A stretch of DNA of 64,000 nucleotides from DASXVU01 sp963732855 (lineage in GTDB: Archaea > Thermoplasmatota > Thermoplasmata > Methanomassiliicoccales > UBA472): assembly GCA_963732855.1 (NCBI GenBank), contig CAVTBB010000001.1, forward strand, positions 1 through 64,000, given 5' to 3'. Below are positions 1 through 8,829 of the stretch, piece after piece. A model generated the notes under the pieces. It made no database searches. It saw only the letters and a list, made by a program, of their open reading frames with translations, and had not been told where the DNA came from. Both the position numbers and the translations under genes were made by a program. The stretch's first letter is position 1, and each line of letters begins with the position of its first letter.

Positions 1-4
1 ATAA

Positions 5-1626
5 GAGCCTGCCTTAGAAATTGAAATCTAGCAATTTTCTGTTGCCAGACCGATCATTTTAGAGTGTTAACAAGGGTTGAGGAATATTTGATGGTCGATT
101 ATGGTTATCAGCCAGACATTACCGGTGCAACGTGCTTACGGCCAGTTGCCAGTCTGGCATGTTCTTTATCGATGTTATGTTTCCTCGACCACCTCCACAG
201 TTTCTTGATGTTATTTCCCATGCTGGCCAGATTCGCTTCGGTCCTGGTTTTCTCCATTCCGCGCATGGGAACTCCTCATCCCGCCCCTGTCCTTGAGCTG
301 GCCGAAGGTCGGCTCGACCGTCTGGCCGCGCAGACGGTACGCGGCACGACCTTCGTTCGTGCCGAGCAACAGCTCCATCGCCTGCTTGGTCGTCGGCCGG
401 CCCCCGAGCTCCATGATCGGCAGGAGCTCATCCAGGCCGGCCTTCTTGCGTGACCTCGTCGCGACGAAAAGTTCGGTCCCTTCGACGCCGTCAACCTCCT
501 TCGTGGAGAAGTATCCGGCATCGGCCAGCAGCTTCTCCGGCAGGCGGCCGAGCCCTCCCTCGCCAGGGAGAGCATCCGGCGAAGCTGGTGCTTGTCGTTG
601 CCGTCCTGCACCACGTCGCAGGCGACGATCACCTGGCTGGAACAGTCCACCACGATCTGGACGTTGTAGCCCTGGACGTAGCCGTTCTGGGTCTTCATGG
701 TCCTGGAGTCGGATCGGTAGTGTTGCGCCGGGACGGCGAGACGTCTTCTGGACAGGCTTCCGTCCACGGACCTCCTTTCCCTTCGCGGCCTCCTCCTTTT
801 CCTTCTCCTGGCGGTCGGCCAGCTTCTTCTCTTCCTCGGCCTTCTTCTTATCTGCCTCTTCCTTCAGCTGGCGCAGCCCCTCGCGGATGTGCTCCCTGCG
901 CGCCTTCCGGTCGCGCAGATGCGCTGGCAATGAGAACCCATCGTTCTCCTCGCCGTAGAGCTCGTCCTCTTCCTTGTCCTTCCGCTCCGCCTCGGCGAAG
1001 ACCTTCTCGACGTAGTCGCGAAGCTCCTTGTCCAGCTGTTCCTTCGTCCGGTTCTTCGCCATACTGGCGTTGGCCTTGACCTTGGTCCCGTCCAAGGCCA
1101 CCGCCTTGGCTGGAACCAAGCCGTCGCGCTTGCACATGTCCAGCACCTGGAACAGCCCGCGCAGCGCTTCCGCGTGATCCGCGCGGAAGCGGCAGATCGT
1201 CCGGTGGTCTGGGCGGCTGTCGGCCGCGAGCACGCGGTAGGGAACGTTCTCGAGAAGGTCTTGAATATCTGCCTGGATGATGTTTCGCCGACACAGTAGG
1301 CATAGACGATGACCTTGACCATCATCCTCGGGTCGTAGGGCGGCGAGCCCCGTAAAACATCATATCTGGCATAGATCGACGACAAGTCCAGGTCGTCGAC
1401 GACATCGGAGACGAAGTAGCAGAGATGGTCTTCCGGCAGCCATTCATGCAGGTCAGGGGCGATGAGAAGGGTCTGGTCCGGGTCATATCGCTGGAACTTT
1501 TTCTTGGGGCGGGAGGCTGGCATCGGATGATGCCAGCACTTTCATATTTAAATAGAATTTTGAACCGGATTTGTTACCAGATTAAAATATGCTTTGTAAC
1601 ATTCAAATTATTACTGAGGCAGGCTC
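5..1626. mobile_element. IS1182-family insertion sequence, decayed, with both ends
   Basis: The element is bounded by inverted repeats. The left end (5-21) starts GAGCCTGCCTTAG, and the reverse complement of the right end (1610-1626) starts GAGCCTGCCTCAG, so 12 of the first 13 bases match. Between them lies one transposase gene on the minus strand, broken by frameshifts. The length of about 1.62 kb fits a single-gene IS of this kind. Only four bases precede the left end, so a target-site duplication cannot be tested here. The assignment rests on the transposase N-terminus; the repeats are seen directly. Confidence 0.8.
211..1523 (-). pseudogene. IS1182-type transposase, at least three frameshifts
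   Basis: This is a DDE transposase read in pieces. It starts at 1523 with the typical N-terminus (YDPDQTLLIAPDLHEWLPED, then PPYDPRMMVKVIVYAYC). It shifts frame near 1268, where DLLENVPYRVLAADSRPDHR continues in another frame, again near 740 (middle piece NGYVQGYNVQIVVDCSSQV), and again near 560, where it returns to LLADAGYFSTKEVDG and ends with VEPTFGQLKDRGGMR. A long Lys/Glu-rich linker lies in the middle, as in other IS1182 transposases. All conserved blocks are present in order, so decay looks recent, but no single frame gives a working enzyme. Confidence 0.85.
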
Positions 1627-1674
1627 AATAGATTTAATAATGGCAGCTCCCCTAGAAACAAAATAGGTGATATA

Positions 1675-1830
1675 TTGACAAACGTTGAAAAAGAAATTGA
1701 GGAGATCAAAGCTAGACTGGTAAAACTTGAGAAGCATGTCGAGACATGTGATGTGCACGAGAAGACCGAGGACCATGAAAAAGAACATGAGAAGAAGGGC
1801 GATGCACACCACGACCATGGAAAGAAGTGA
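1675..1830 (+). CDS. Small charged His-rich protein, 51 aa
   Basis: A TTG start at 1675 is preceded by AGGTGA at 1665-1670, a plausible ribosome-binding site. The frame encodes a highly charged helix (EKEIEEIKARLVKLEKHVE) that looks like a short coiled coil, followed by a His/Glu/Lys-rich tail ending HHDHGKK that could bind metal. It lies just outside the right end of the insertion sequence. I do not recognise a family. The composition is strongly protein-like and the opposite strand is low-complexity, which favours this frame, but the non-ATG start and short length keep confidence moderate. Confidence 0.45.
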   Translation: MTNVEKEIEEIKARLVKLEKHVETCDVHEKTEDHEKEHEKKGDAHHDHGKK

Positions 1831-2230
1831 AAAACGATTTCCGGCCTATTAATATATAATATATTTATCCATACGACTATAAATATACATAATCTACATC
1901 GGATAGGAAGTATATCGTCTGCTTGTATTGCAATCAAGGCGATTTATGCACTCTGAGTATGCTTGTTTCTCCTGGTCCGACTTCCGTAGGAGGGGTGCAT
2001 TTCGAGATCTATCTAGTCATTATCGGCATTTTTCAATAAGAATCTGAAGGCGGAGAAAACTTTTGACCGGCTCAGAAGGCGGTTCTACCCGATCGAGAGC
2101 GAGTCCAATCATGTATGCGAGCGTCCTTCCGGTGGCGACCTCTCTTTATAAACGCTCTGCGCGTAGCAAGATCCGAAAATATGCTAGTAACCTCGTCCAG
2201 ATTTGTTCTCATGCGGTATAAAATCGCTAT

Positions 2231-2240
2231 TTACTTAATA
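2231..2240 (+). promoter_or_regulatory. TATA-like box before the aRF1 paralogue
   Basis: TTACTTAATA lies about 25 bases before the ATG at 2262. That spacing would put transcription start at or next to the start codon, as in leaderless archaeal mRNAs. A second candidate (TTTATAAA, about 2145-2152) would give a longer leader. No transcript data are available. Confidence 0.35.
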
Positions 2241-2261
2241 AGGTGGTTCGAATGTAAGGAT

Positions 2262-3326
2262 ATGGAATTCAACCTTTGCCTTTTCCGGAAAAAGTTAGAT
2301 CATCTCAGCAACATCGTTGCACCGCATGCCGTAATGATCTCCTTGTATGTTCCGCCAGGGAAGCCGATCGATGAGGTTAGAGAATATCTCCAAGGACTCA
2401 AAGATGGGATCCATGATGAATCGTCTGACCAAATAGCAGGGTCGATCAGGCTTACCATATCCGCGATCCTAACTCAATTGAGCACTATGGACCCGATTGT
2501 GAAAAGAAATGGCATCGTTCTTTTGTTCGGGGAGATCAACGGAAAGCTCCATCGCCAGGCACTGGAACCGCCTCATCCTGTACAGTCTTTCATCTACAAG
2601 TGCGAGCGGGGATTCTACCTTGATCCACTTTACCAAATGATAGCCATCGAAGAGACATATGGTATCCTGGTATTGGACCTGGCAGAGGCCACCATAGGAT
2701 ATCTCAAAGGATCGAATGTCCGAGTCTACACGGAAATCAAATCTCGGGTGCCGAACAAGCACCATCACGGTGGCATGTCCAGCCTGAGATTCGAGCGTTT
2801 GAGGGATGACGCCATCAATGAATACTTCAAGAAGATCTCTGAAAAATGCACCGAGGCATTTGTGGGAAAAGGACTCAGAGGAGTGATCATTGGCGGTCCG
2901 GCGATGACCAAGAACGATTTCATGGCCGGGGGCTATCTTCATCACGAACTCCAGAAGATGGTGACAGGGATCTTTGATGTTGAACACACAGACGAAAATG
3001 GGCTTAAGGAAGCGGTGGCCGCCGCAGAAACACAATTGACCACCTGCCCTATTTTTCAGGAGAAGAGAATACTGGACCGCTTCTGGTCGGAGTCCGGGGG
3101 TGACGGCCTGGGAGTATCCGGAATGACCGACACCTTGAAAGGACTGAAGGTTGGGCAGGTGCAGACTCTGATCATGAGCGACTCTCTAGATATTGAAACG
3201 ATCGAGGACCTGAAAAATATCGCTGACCAATTCGATACCGATGTGCTCATGATCGGCGAGGACGAGGATTTTGGCAAGATGTTCACCTCAACGGTCAAAA
3301 TCGGTGGAATATTGCGCTATAAATAA
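2262..3326 (+). CDS. aRF1/eRF1-family paralogue lacking GGQ and NIKS
   Basis: The three-domain release-factor layout is recognisable. An N-domain (about 1-125) starts FRKKLDHLSN and continues with ISLYVPPGKPIDEV. The middle domain (about 126-270) carries HHHGGMSSLRFERLR. The C-domain ends GGILRYK, the usual aRF1 terminus. In bona fide aRF1 the N-domain NIKS motif contacts the stop codon and the GGQ glutamine promotes peptide release. Here residues 170-172 are GGM, and the NIKS position (about 61-64) reads SIRL. The zinc-ribbon insert of the C-domain also appears missing. It is therefore unlikely to be the housekeeping factor; a ribosome-rescue or regulatory role is inference. I chose the ATG at 2262 because upstream residues do not resemble the family; the frame is open from 2115. 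Confidence 0.8.
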   Translation: MEFNLCLFRKKLDHLSNIVAPHAVMISLYVPPGKPIDEVREYLQGLKDGIHDESSDQIAGSIRLTISAILTQLSTMDPIVKRNGIVLLFGEINGKLHRQALEPPHPVQSFIYKCERGFYLDPLYQMIAIEETYGILVLDLAEATIGYLKGSNVRVYTEIKSRVPNKHHHGGMSSLRFERLRDDAINEYFKKISEKCTEAFVGKGLRGVIIGGPAMTKNDFMAGGYLHHELQKMVTGIFDVEHTDENGLKEAVAAAETQLTTCPIFQEKRILDRFWSESGGDGLGVSGMTDTLKGLKVGQVQTLIMSDSLDIETIEDLKNIADQFDTDVLMIGEDEDFGKMFTSTVKIGGILRYK

Positions 3327-3347
3327 AGATATCTGGCATAGGCGTCA

Positions 3348-3760
3348 TTAAGGCAAATGCAAGGTCTTCATCCTAACTTGCAAGTTCAGCCAAAATGCCA
3401 ATAATGGCAAGAATTCGATGATCTGTATTTGACATGTTGCCCGGTTCAAAACCACAGAATGAGCAGGTATGTATTGTCTCACTATTGTCGAATGCCCCAT
3501 CTTGTCATCATCAGAGTTTAAACCGGAGCAAATGGCAATGCAGGGTATGGGAATCCATTCCATCACTCCTATGGACTCCAGGACCTCGTGACCATTATGA
3601 TTGGGAAGTTTGATGTTCATAAGGACCAGGTCAGGTGCCGGGCGTTGACCCATGGAGGCACTCTCCATGAGCCGGATCGCACTCTCCGTCCTTAACGGGC
3701 GGTGTTGATGGGTATCCTGTTGCCTCCAGGATGACTCTGACCATTCAAATAGGAGGGTCT
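3348..3760 (-). pseudogene. Response-regulator receiver remnant
   Basis: The minus strand encodes RPAPDLVLMNIKLPNHNGHE, closely matching the receiver-domain blocks of the intact regulators at 32.1 and 46.4 kb (PDLVLLDINLPKKNGHE). The phosphoacceptor Asp is Asn here (LMNIKLP rather than LLDINLP). The upstream part (about 3680-3760) still shows an EATGYPST-like block in another frame, and the C-terminal KPMGLEEM part is lost. With no start region, a changed acceptor residue and at least one frameshift, this is a decayed third copy. Confidence 0.6.
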
Positions 3761-4228
3761 ATTCTATCAATGGATGCAGGGCCTCGGGGGAGTCGGTGGC
3801 GTATAGAGGAATTATCATTATTGGGCAATCGTTGGAAGGTCTGTCACCAGACATGACAATGAAATGTAGCTTCGCTGTATGTGGGGCGCCATTTGGATTG
3901 CAAACAGTTAGAATCGAGGTTTTGATTTAAGACTGGTGAGCTGTGATCGTGGGGTCACGGGTCTTGTAAATGCTTGGACTTTCTTCGGGCCAATGATCAA
4001 GTCTTTTCAAATGCACCATCGCCGATAGGTCCACCACAATTGGTGGAATGGGTTCTTAAGATCGGCGCAAGCAGAAGCCAGCCGCATCGGGCCAGTGATC
4101 AAGCGGAGGCGGATGGTACGAATCTGTTTTCTTGACCGATTATTAAGACGGCAAGGACATCTCATTTGAGATGCGAACGTGCAAAGCTTCATTTTCCATC
4201 GCCTACAATGCTCTTGCAGGTGGATGAC
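3761..4228. other. Intergenic, no gene seen
   Basis: No convincing frame was found on either strand. The only structure noticed is a short imperfect direct repeat (TCGGGCCAATGATCAAG near 3987 and TCGGGCCAGTGATCAAG near 4087), about 100 bases apart. Confidence 0.4.
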
Positions 4229-4639
4229 ATGGTAGCATTGCCAGAACAGGTCATGAAAGCGCTCAACGACCCGACGAGCGTGAAGGTACTAGCGACAAAA
4301 GATCCTGACGGAATGATTCATGCGATACCGCTGGGAAGCCTATCAGCCCCGGACCCGAACACCATCATTTGCGGCGTTGTTTATATGACCCAGACGCACA
4401 ACAACATGGAAATGATGAAGAGTAAATGCGAACGGGCAGCGGTCCTGATTGTGAATGGCATGAGCTCTTATCTGGTCCATGCGAAGATCAAGGACTTCAA
4501 GGCCTCCGGTCCGGTGCTGGACAAGATGAACGAGCAGGTCAAGGCGCGCGGCATCACCATTACCGGCGTCTGGTCCTTGGAGCCAGAGATAGTGTTCGAC
4601 CAGAGCCCGGGCCCTAATGCAGGCGAGAAGATCGCCTGA
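4229..4639 (+). CDS. Pyridoxamine-phosphate-oxidase-like FMN split-barrel protein
   Basis: The 136-residue product opens LPEQVMKALNDPTSVKVLAT and continues KDPDGMIHAIPLGSL, the usual first strands of the FMN-binding split barrel, followed by a helix and the strand AAVLIVNGMSSYLVHAKIKD. Small proteins of this family bind FMN, F420 or haem as dimers, and many act as reductases of unknown substrate, so I do not assign a reaction. The ATG at 4229 was chosen over 4166 and 4208 because GGTGGA (4219-4224) sits just upstream and the family motif begins right after it. It stands alone, with no operon partner. Confidence 0.65.
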   Translation: MVALPEQVMKALNDPTSVKVLATKDPDGMIHAIPLGSLSAPDPNTIICGVVYMTQTHNNMEMMKSKCERAAVLIVNGMSSYLVHAKIKDFKASGPVLDKMNEQVKARGITITGVWSLEPEIVFDQSPGPNAGEKIA

Positions 4640-4909
4640 GCATTCGGCCCGGAACGGGTGTGAGTTCGAACGGGCCGGAGCAACCGAGTGCGAACTGAAG
4701 CAAGGATTCGATGAATTGATGCACATGGTCGCATCGTGATCTACGGCCACTCGGGCAAATATCACGAGCTCAATGATATGATCCGTCAAAATTGTCAAAC
4801 GCTATTAAAACAGTTTTTTTCAGTATCTTTTTGTTGGAATCAATTCATTAAAAAGTTTGCCTGACAAGTATAAGTATCAACGAGTTCGACTGTCAGCAGA
4901 GAGATAATT

Positions 4910-5422
4910 ATGACCACAATGAAAGAACTTGACAAGTTAGCCCAGGAATGCGAGGAGTGCGCATCGAAGGATTCTCGTTCGCTGGATGGCCACATGGACA
5001 AATGCCCTCAATGCCAAGAGCGAAAGGTCAAGGCAGAGATACACGAGCAGATGGTCGAAGCCATGCAGATGATGGCATCAAAGAACGAGGAAGATAGGAC
5101 CAAGACGCTCGGGGCCAGGATGGAAATGATCACCGCATTACCAGAAGACAAAAAGATCACCGCACTGATTGAAATGTTGGATTCGTTAGGTGAGCTCCCC
5201 CAGTCCGAAATGAACAAGGTCGTCAAGACGAGAACGGACCTGATGATGAAGATGCCGAGAGAGAAGAGGGAGATCCTTATGGTAGCCATGCAGAAGATCA
5301 TAATAAATTGGGACATGGACCGAAAGATGAAGGAGAAAACTGCGATGACGGCAGCGACACAGGATTATGGGTTGCTGAAGAGGGTAATGGTCAGACGGAT
5401 GTTCCAAAGGGTATTGGAGTGA
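4910..5422 (+). CDS. Uncharacterised Met/Lys-rich helical protein with Cys pairs
   Basis: This 170-residue soluble protein has an N-terminal set of cysteines (CEEC at about 14-17 and CPQC at about 32-35) that could form one zinc site. The rest is almost wholly helical and rich in Met, Lys and Glu, ending in a basic segment (LKRVMVRRMFQRVLE). I do not recognise a family. A TATA-like AAGTATAAGTAT lies at 4866-4877, about 35-40 bases before the ATG. The frame has clear coding character and no competing frame. The zinc site is inference from the Cys spacing. Confidence 0.6.
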   Translation: MTTMKELDKLAQECEECASKDSRSLDGHMDKCPQCQERKVKAEIHEQMVEAMQMMASKNEEDRTKTLGARMEMITALPEDKKITALIEMLDSLGELPQSEMNKVVKTRTDLMMKMPREKREILMVAMQKIIINWDMDRKMKEKTAMTAATQDYGLLKRVMVRRMFQRVLE

Positions 5423-5708
5423 ACGAACCGTCGGAATGATGAACAAAATGACTGTCGAGAACACCGGGGAGAATCTCTAATCTGCATAGATAATTGCGGT
5501 GTCCCCTAGCCTACCGACATCGCGGAAACCCATGCCGTTCAGTGACAATCGGTTTGGACAAGATCGATCATGAGCCGAAACAGTACCCCGGCCCGGTGTC
5601 CCGCCTGGATTTATATAATATTTATTGGACATTGACTATATTCGAAACTTTCCAGACCTATCACAAGTTACTTGAAGAAGAGGCGGCAATCGGTATTGTC
5701 GGTAAGAC

Positions 5709-6359
5709 ATGGCGAGAACAAGGACCAGAAGAAGAAAAGCAGTATCTTCTGAAATCGACAATAACCAAGAAGTCAAGACCCCAGGGGAGGGGTGCGAGCT
5801 ATCGACCGAGCTGGAGCAAATGATCGTTACAAAACTAAAACAGGGATGTGAAGAATATAATATCTCCACCGTGGAGGAGGTCGAGCAAACCATCGAAGAG
5901 GTTCAATCATTAGTAACTCCCTCACAGGAAGAAGTGAACGAGGAATCCGAGACTTCAAGCATCACCGTGCAGCTCACACCGGAGATAGGGGCTTCAACGG
6001 ATTCCAGAACCTATAACTCAGGGTTTGGATGGGTGATCATCGACGGAAAGAAATTCGAAAATGATGTCGTTGTCCTGATGGATGGTTCGGTAGTCAAGAG
6101 GGACAAGAACTTATCACGCGACAAGAAGGCGAAGTACGGCCATACCCCATTGACCCGCAAAGAGCTTCTTCCACTTCTCGAGGGCAGACCAGACCTGATC
6201 ATCATTGGAACCGGACAGAATGGGGCAATGCCAATTACACCCAAGGCCGAAAAGATCCTCAATGCCAACATAAGTTTCATTGGACCAACCCAAGACGCGC
6301 TGGACTGGATTCGGAAGGATGGACGGAAGGCAGTAGCGCTGTTGCACGTCACCTGCTGA
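5709..6359 (+). CDS. Mth938-like (DUF498/NDUFAF3) domain protein with N-terminal extension
   Basis: The C-terminal 115 residues match the Mth938-like fold: GFGWVIIDGKKFENDVVV, then GHTPLTRKELLPLLEGRPD, LIIIGTGQNGAMPITPKAE and a final FIGPTQDALDWI strand. Mitochondrial relatives help assemble complex I, but the archaeal role is unknown. About 95 N-terminal residues are extra: a basic start (ARTRTRRRK) and an acidic Glu/Thr-rich stretch that looks disordered. Family members are usually near 120 residues, so the start could lie further in. I keep ATG 5709 because the frame stays open and acidic throughout. It ends right before a region of decayed sequence. Confidence 0.7.
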   Translation: MARTRTRRRKAVSSEIDNNQEVKTPGEGCELSTELEQMIVTKLKQGCEEYNISTVEEVEQTIEEVQSLVTPSQEEVNEESETSSITVQLTPEIGASTDSRTYNSGFGWVIIDGKKFENDVVVLMDGSVVKRDKNLSRDKKAKYGHTPLTRKELLPLLEGRPDLIIIGTGQNGAMPITPKAEKILNANISFIGPTQDALDWIRKDGRKAVALLHVTC

Positions 6360-6802
6360 ATGTCATTCACTCGACTCGCCTTATTCCTTTGGTGCCTTAA
6401 TAAAGGTGGCTCCCAGCCAATATGGATATTGGCAACAACGCCCAGGCCTGGAGAACATTGGTCTACACAGCCATTTGGCGGAGATCTCTTCTTTGATCTC
6501 ACAGAGATGTTGTGCATCGTCGCATCCATCGCCCAGGAACTGGCGTTTGTGGGATCATTCGTTGATTTAGAGTGGATGATGGGAAAGGCCAAGATCAGCT
6601 GGCATTTTACTCGAATTTCGACAAGGGCCCGCTTTTCGGCATCCTCCAACCTTTCCTCCTCGGTCTTTCCAAGGAGAATATTTTGAAGGTAGGTCGAGAA
6701 AGGCTTGAAATGGCGCGCTCAATCACAGGCCATTTCATCGAAATTGATGACAAAGTGATAGCGAGGACATTGGTGCCGGCGGACAAGAACATTAGTTTGT
6801 AA
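6360..6802. other. Ambiguous region, possible decayed coding sequence
   Basis: Both strands hold partly protein-like stretches but no recognisable gene. On the plus strand a 76-codon frame (6572-6802) reads PLFGILQPFLLGLSKENILK. On the minus strand, around 6600-6720, an amphipathic stretch reads YLQNILLGKTEEERLEDA, but it runs antisense into the Mth938-domain gene. I cannot choose between them and suspect a remnant. Confidence 0.25.
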
Positions 6803-6889
6803 GCTTTATTAGGCCATTGCAGAAAATGATTCAGGTGGAGCCCTAGGTCTGTTGGTCATCATTGCCTCTTTTACAGATCACCCAGATAT

Positions 6890-6897
6890 ATTTTTTC
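6890..6897. repeat. 8-bp target-site duplication, left of MITE copy A
   Basis: ATTTTTTC directly abuts the left end of the element at 6898-7129 and recurs at 7130-7137 on its right side. The match is perfect and seen directly. Confidence 0.75.
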
Positions 6898-7129
6898 GGT
6901 TCTCTTCAACTTCGTGTGGGTAAATGATTTCATTTAGGATAGTTTGGGAAGGCTCCCGCCCTCCCAAAATGATGCTTGAATGGTTATGACTCGCCGTTAA
7001 TCGGACTACGCTGGATACCTAAAAACTAAATCTAACTTATAGTAGATCAAATAAGAGATCTTCGAAATCTTTAATGTCATTCGATTCTAACAGAAATCGG
7101 TTTTTACCCATACAAAACCAAAGAGAGGC
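6898..7129 (+). mobile_element. MITE-like element, copy A (232 bp)
   Basis: This non-coding block is repeated in inverted orientation at 24972-25200 with only a 3-base gap and a few substitutions. Its ends form an imperfect terminal inverted repeat: GGTTCTCTTCAACTTCGTGT on the left pairs with GCCTCTCTTTGGTTTTGTAT (reverse complement of the right end), about 19 matches in 28. Both sides carry the same 8 bases (ATTTTTTC), a target-site duplication. An internal imperfect hairpin (TTGGGAAGG ... CCCTCCCAA) lies near 6942-6968. Size, lack of a gene, inverted ends and duplication together define a non-autonomous transposon. It lies upstream of the DUF2124 gene. The mobilising transposase is not in the window. 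Confidence 0.85.
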
Positions 7130-7137
7130 ATTTTTTC
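7130..7137. repeat. 8-bp target-site duplication, right of MITE copy A
   Basis: ATTTTTTC, identical to 6890-6897 on the other side of the element. Confidence 0.75.
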
Positions 7138-7255
7138 ATGAAATGGATCAGGTCCTGACTTTCATCTATATCACCATTGACCAATCTTTAGTACATCAGA
7201 TTGATTTTCAAATGGGAATAGTTTAAACATGATAACATTGCTGTGAATTCGTGGT

Positions 7256-7753
7256 ATGAAAAGGCAGGGAAAGGAAATGGAAAAGATGGATGGCATCGCG
7301 GGTTTTACAAAATTATTCCGAAACGAAATGGTGGACCTGCCGGAGGCATCGGCAGTCGTTTTTATCGGCTCTAGGGCCGTCTGTGCCCCTTTCGCTGAAC
7401 TATTGGCCTATTCAGTTCGAGACATGAAACTGGATACTTTCTTCTCCCCGATGGCCGATGAGAAGGATTGCCGGGCCTTGGTGTGGCAAGATGGTACTGG
7501 GTATGGCATCTCTACCAATGGAAGTGAGATCACAGAAGCCGCTGCAATTGTGGTGCTTGGAGGATTGGCCATGCCGAAATTCGGCTGCCCTGTGGAAAAG
7601 GTCAAACAGTTCATCCATATGGCCTCCAAGCCTGGTCATGTCAAAGTCATCGGGGTGTGTTTCATGGACATACTGAAGAGATCTGGATGGGATCAAAGCA
7701 TCAAATTCGATGCTATGATCGATGCTACGATGGAAACTGAGAAAATAATCTAA
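7256..7753 (+). CDS. DUF2124 family protein
   Basis: This 165-residue soluble protein has alternating hydrophobic strands and helices (SAVVFIGSRAVCAPFAELLA, AAIVVLGGLAMPKFGCPVEK, VKVIGVCFMDILKRSGWD) that I recognise as DUF2124, a family I associate with methanogens and relatives and whose function is unknown. The GGLAMPKFGCPVE block is the best signature. The first residues (MKRQGKEMEKMDG) leave alternative starts at 7256, 7277 or 7286. No ribosome-binding site decides between them. The MITE insertion ends about 120 bases upstream and may affect its promoter. Confidence 0.6.
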   Translation: MKRQGKEMEKMDGIAGFTKLFRNEMVDLPEASAVVFIGSRAVCAPFAELLAYSVRDMKLDTFFSPMADEKDCRALVWQDGTGYGISTNGSEITEAAAIVVLGGLAMPKFGCPVEKVKQFIHMASKPGHVKVIGVCFMDILKRSGWDQSIKFDAMIDATMETEKII

Positions 7754-7819
7754 TTGAGATTCGATAATTATTCTGTCTATCTTAATCAAGTTTGAGAGGT
7801 GATTCTTTGACAGATTACC

Positions 7820-8050
7820 TTAGCCATTGCCATCGGATTCCATTTCAACCAGATTTAAATCCACAATTCTCGCATGTTCGTTGTCCAGCCATTTCGACGG
7901 ACGTGCCGCTTCGCCGATCCACAGTTTCGACTCACAGGTGAGCTCGACGGTAACAATACTGATCTCGGCTATTGCTGTCGCACCGGTTTCTTCGTCCCAG
8001 ACCATCCTGCATAGCGCCATCGAAGTGGGAGCATCTGACAATGCCAGCAT
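7820..8050 (-). CDS. Hypothetical 76-aa protein, possibly a truncated gene
   Basis: The minus-strand frame has a protein-like composition (VELTCESKLWIGEAARPSKW, VDLNLVEMESDGNG), while its complement is Ser-rich and shadow-like. The same frame stays open upstream of the ATG for more than 40 codons without an obvious start (reading DDINEPGDHRGHRGIVNSQD), running into the start of the divergent DUF47 gene. That suggests either an unusual start or a gene whose 5' part was lost. Family not recognised. Confidence 0.35.
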   Translation of the reverse strand: MLALSDAPTSMALCRMVWDEETGATAIAEISIVTVELTCESKLWIGEAARPSKWLDNEHARIVDLNLVEMESDGNG

Positions 8051-8175
8051 GGTCCAATGGTCGGTCGGATGGCAAATAATCGTATCCTGGCTATTGACGA
8101 TACCCCGATGGCCGCGGTGATCTCCAGGCTCATTTATATCATCATGAAGGTAAGTTTGAACTCCGAGGGCACACG

Positions 8176-8829
8176 ATGGGAGGAAACAAAAAGAAACTAA
8201 AGAACGGCAGGAAGCATGGACTGTTGAGCCGGATATTCCCTGCCAACTACGATTTCTATGGAATGCTGAATAAGCAGGCCGAGCAGACCAGTGTGGGGGT
8301 CAAGGCACTGCTCACCTGGTTACAATCAGGGGCTAACTCCGATCCCGATGACGTCGTCCGAGAGGAGGACAAAGGGGACCAGATAAGGTTGGGAATGGAA
8401 CGCGAACTCCAGGGGGCTTTCTCCACGCCGTTCGACCGACAGGACATCTATACTATATCGAGGCAGATGGACTATATCCTGAACTATTCCATGTCGACGG
8501 CCTATGAGATGAAGGCCTTCAATGTAAAACCCGATGAGCCGGTCATGAAGATGGCCCAGTCGCTGCTGAACGGCGCGGATCTGGTGGCGAAGTCCATCAA
8601 ATTGCTGAAAGAGGATCCGAACGCGGTGGAGGACCTGATCCCTAACATGCGCGAACATGAACGGGACATCGAAAAGACATATGTCCGGACCATGGCAATA
8701 GTGTTCGCCAAAGATGATCCTATCGTGGCCATGAAGAAGCGCGAGATATACCACCATCTGAAGGACGCCGGGCGCAACCTGAGCATCACCATCGATGTGA
8801 TCCACCGGATCATAGTCGGGCTTTCATAG
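8176..8829 (+). CDS. DUF47 family PhoU-like protein
   Basis: This 217-residue all-helical protein has the DUF47 pattern: FYGMLNKQAEQTSVGVKALL at the start, an acidic VREEDKGDQIRL segment, then TPFDRQDIYTISRQMDYILN and a C-terminal KKREIYHHLKDAGRNLS helix. DUF47 proteins resemble PhoU, carry metal-binding acidic clusters, and usually sit beside a PiT phosphate transporter, whose activity they are thought to control. No transporter gene lies next to this one. The ATG at 8176 follows a purine-rich GAGGGCACACG. Both the family call and the length are secure; the partner is unknown. Confidence 0.8.
   Translation: MGGNKKKLKNGRKHGLLSRIFPANYDFYGMLNKQAEQTSVGVKALLTWLQSGANSDPDDVVREEDKGDQIRLGMERELQGAFSTPFDRQDIYTISRQMDYILNYSMSTAYEMKAFNVKPDEPVMKMAQSLLNGADLVAKSIKLLKEDPNAVEDLIPNMREHERDIEKTYVRTMAIVFAKDDPIVAMKKREIYHHLKDAGRNLSITIDVIHRIIVGLS

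Noticed and set aside
293..1079. Long plus-strand frames opposite the transposase
   Set aside because: Ser/Arg/Pro-rich shadow frames of the minus-strand transposase; no motif and no ribosome-binding site.
6011..6649. 212-codon minus-strand frame
   Set aside because: Most of it is antisense to the Mth938-domain gene. Only the first 40 codons look protein-like, and they may be a remnant.
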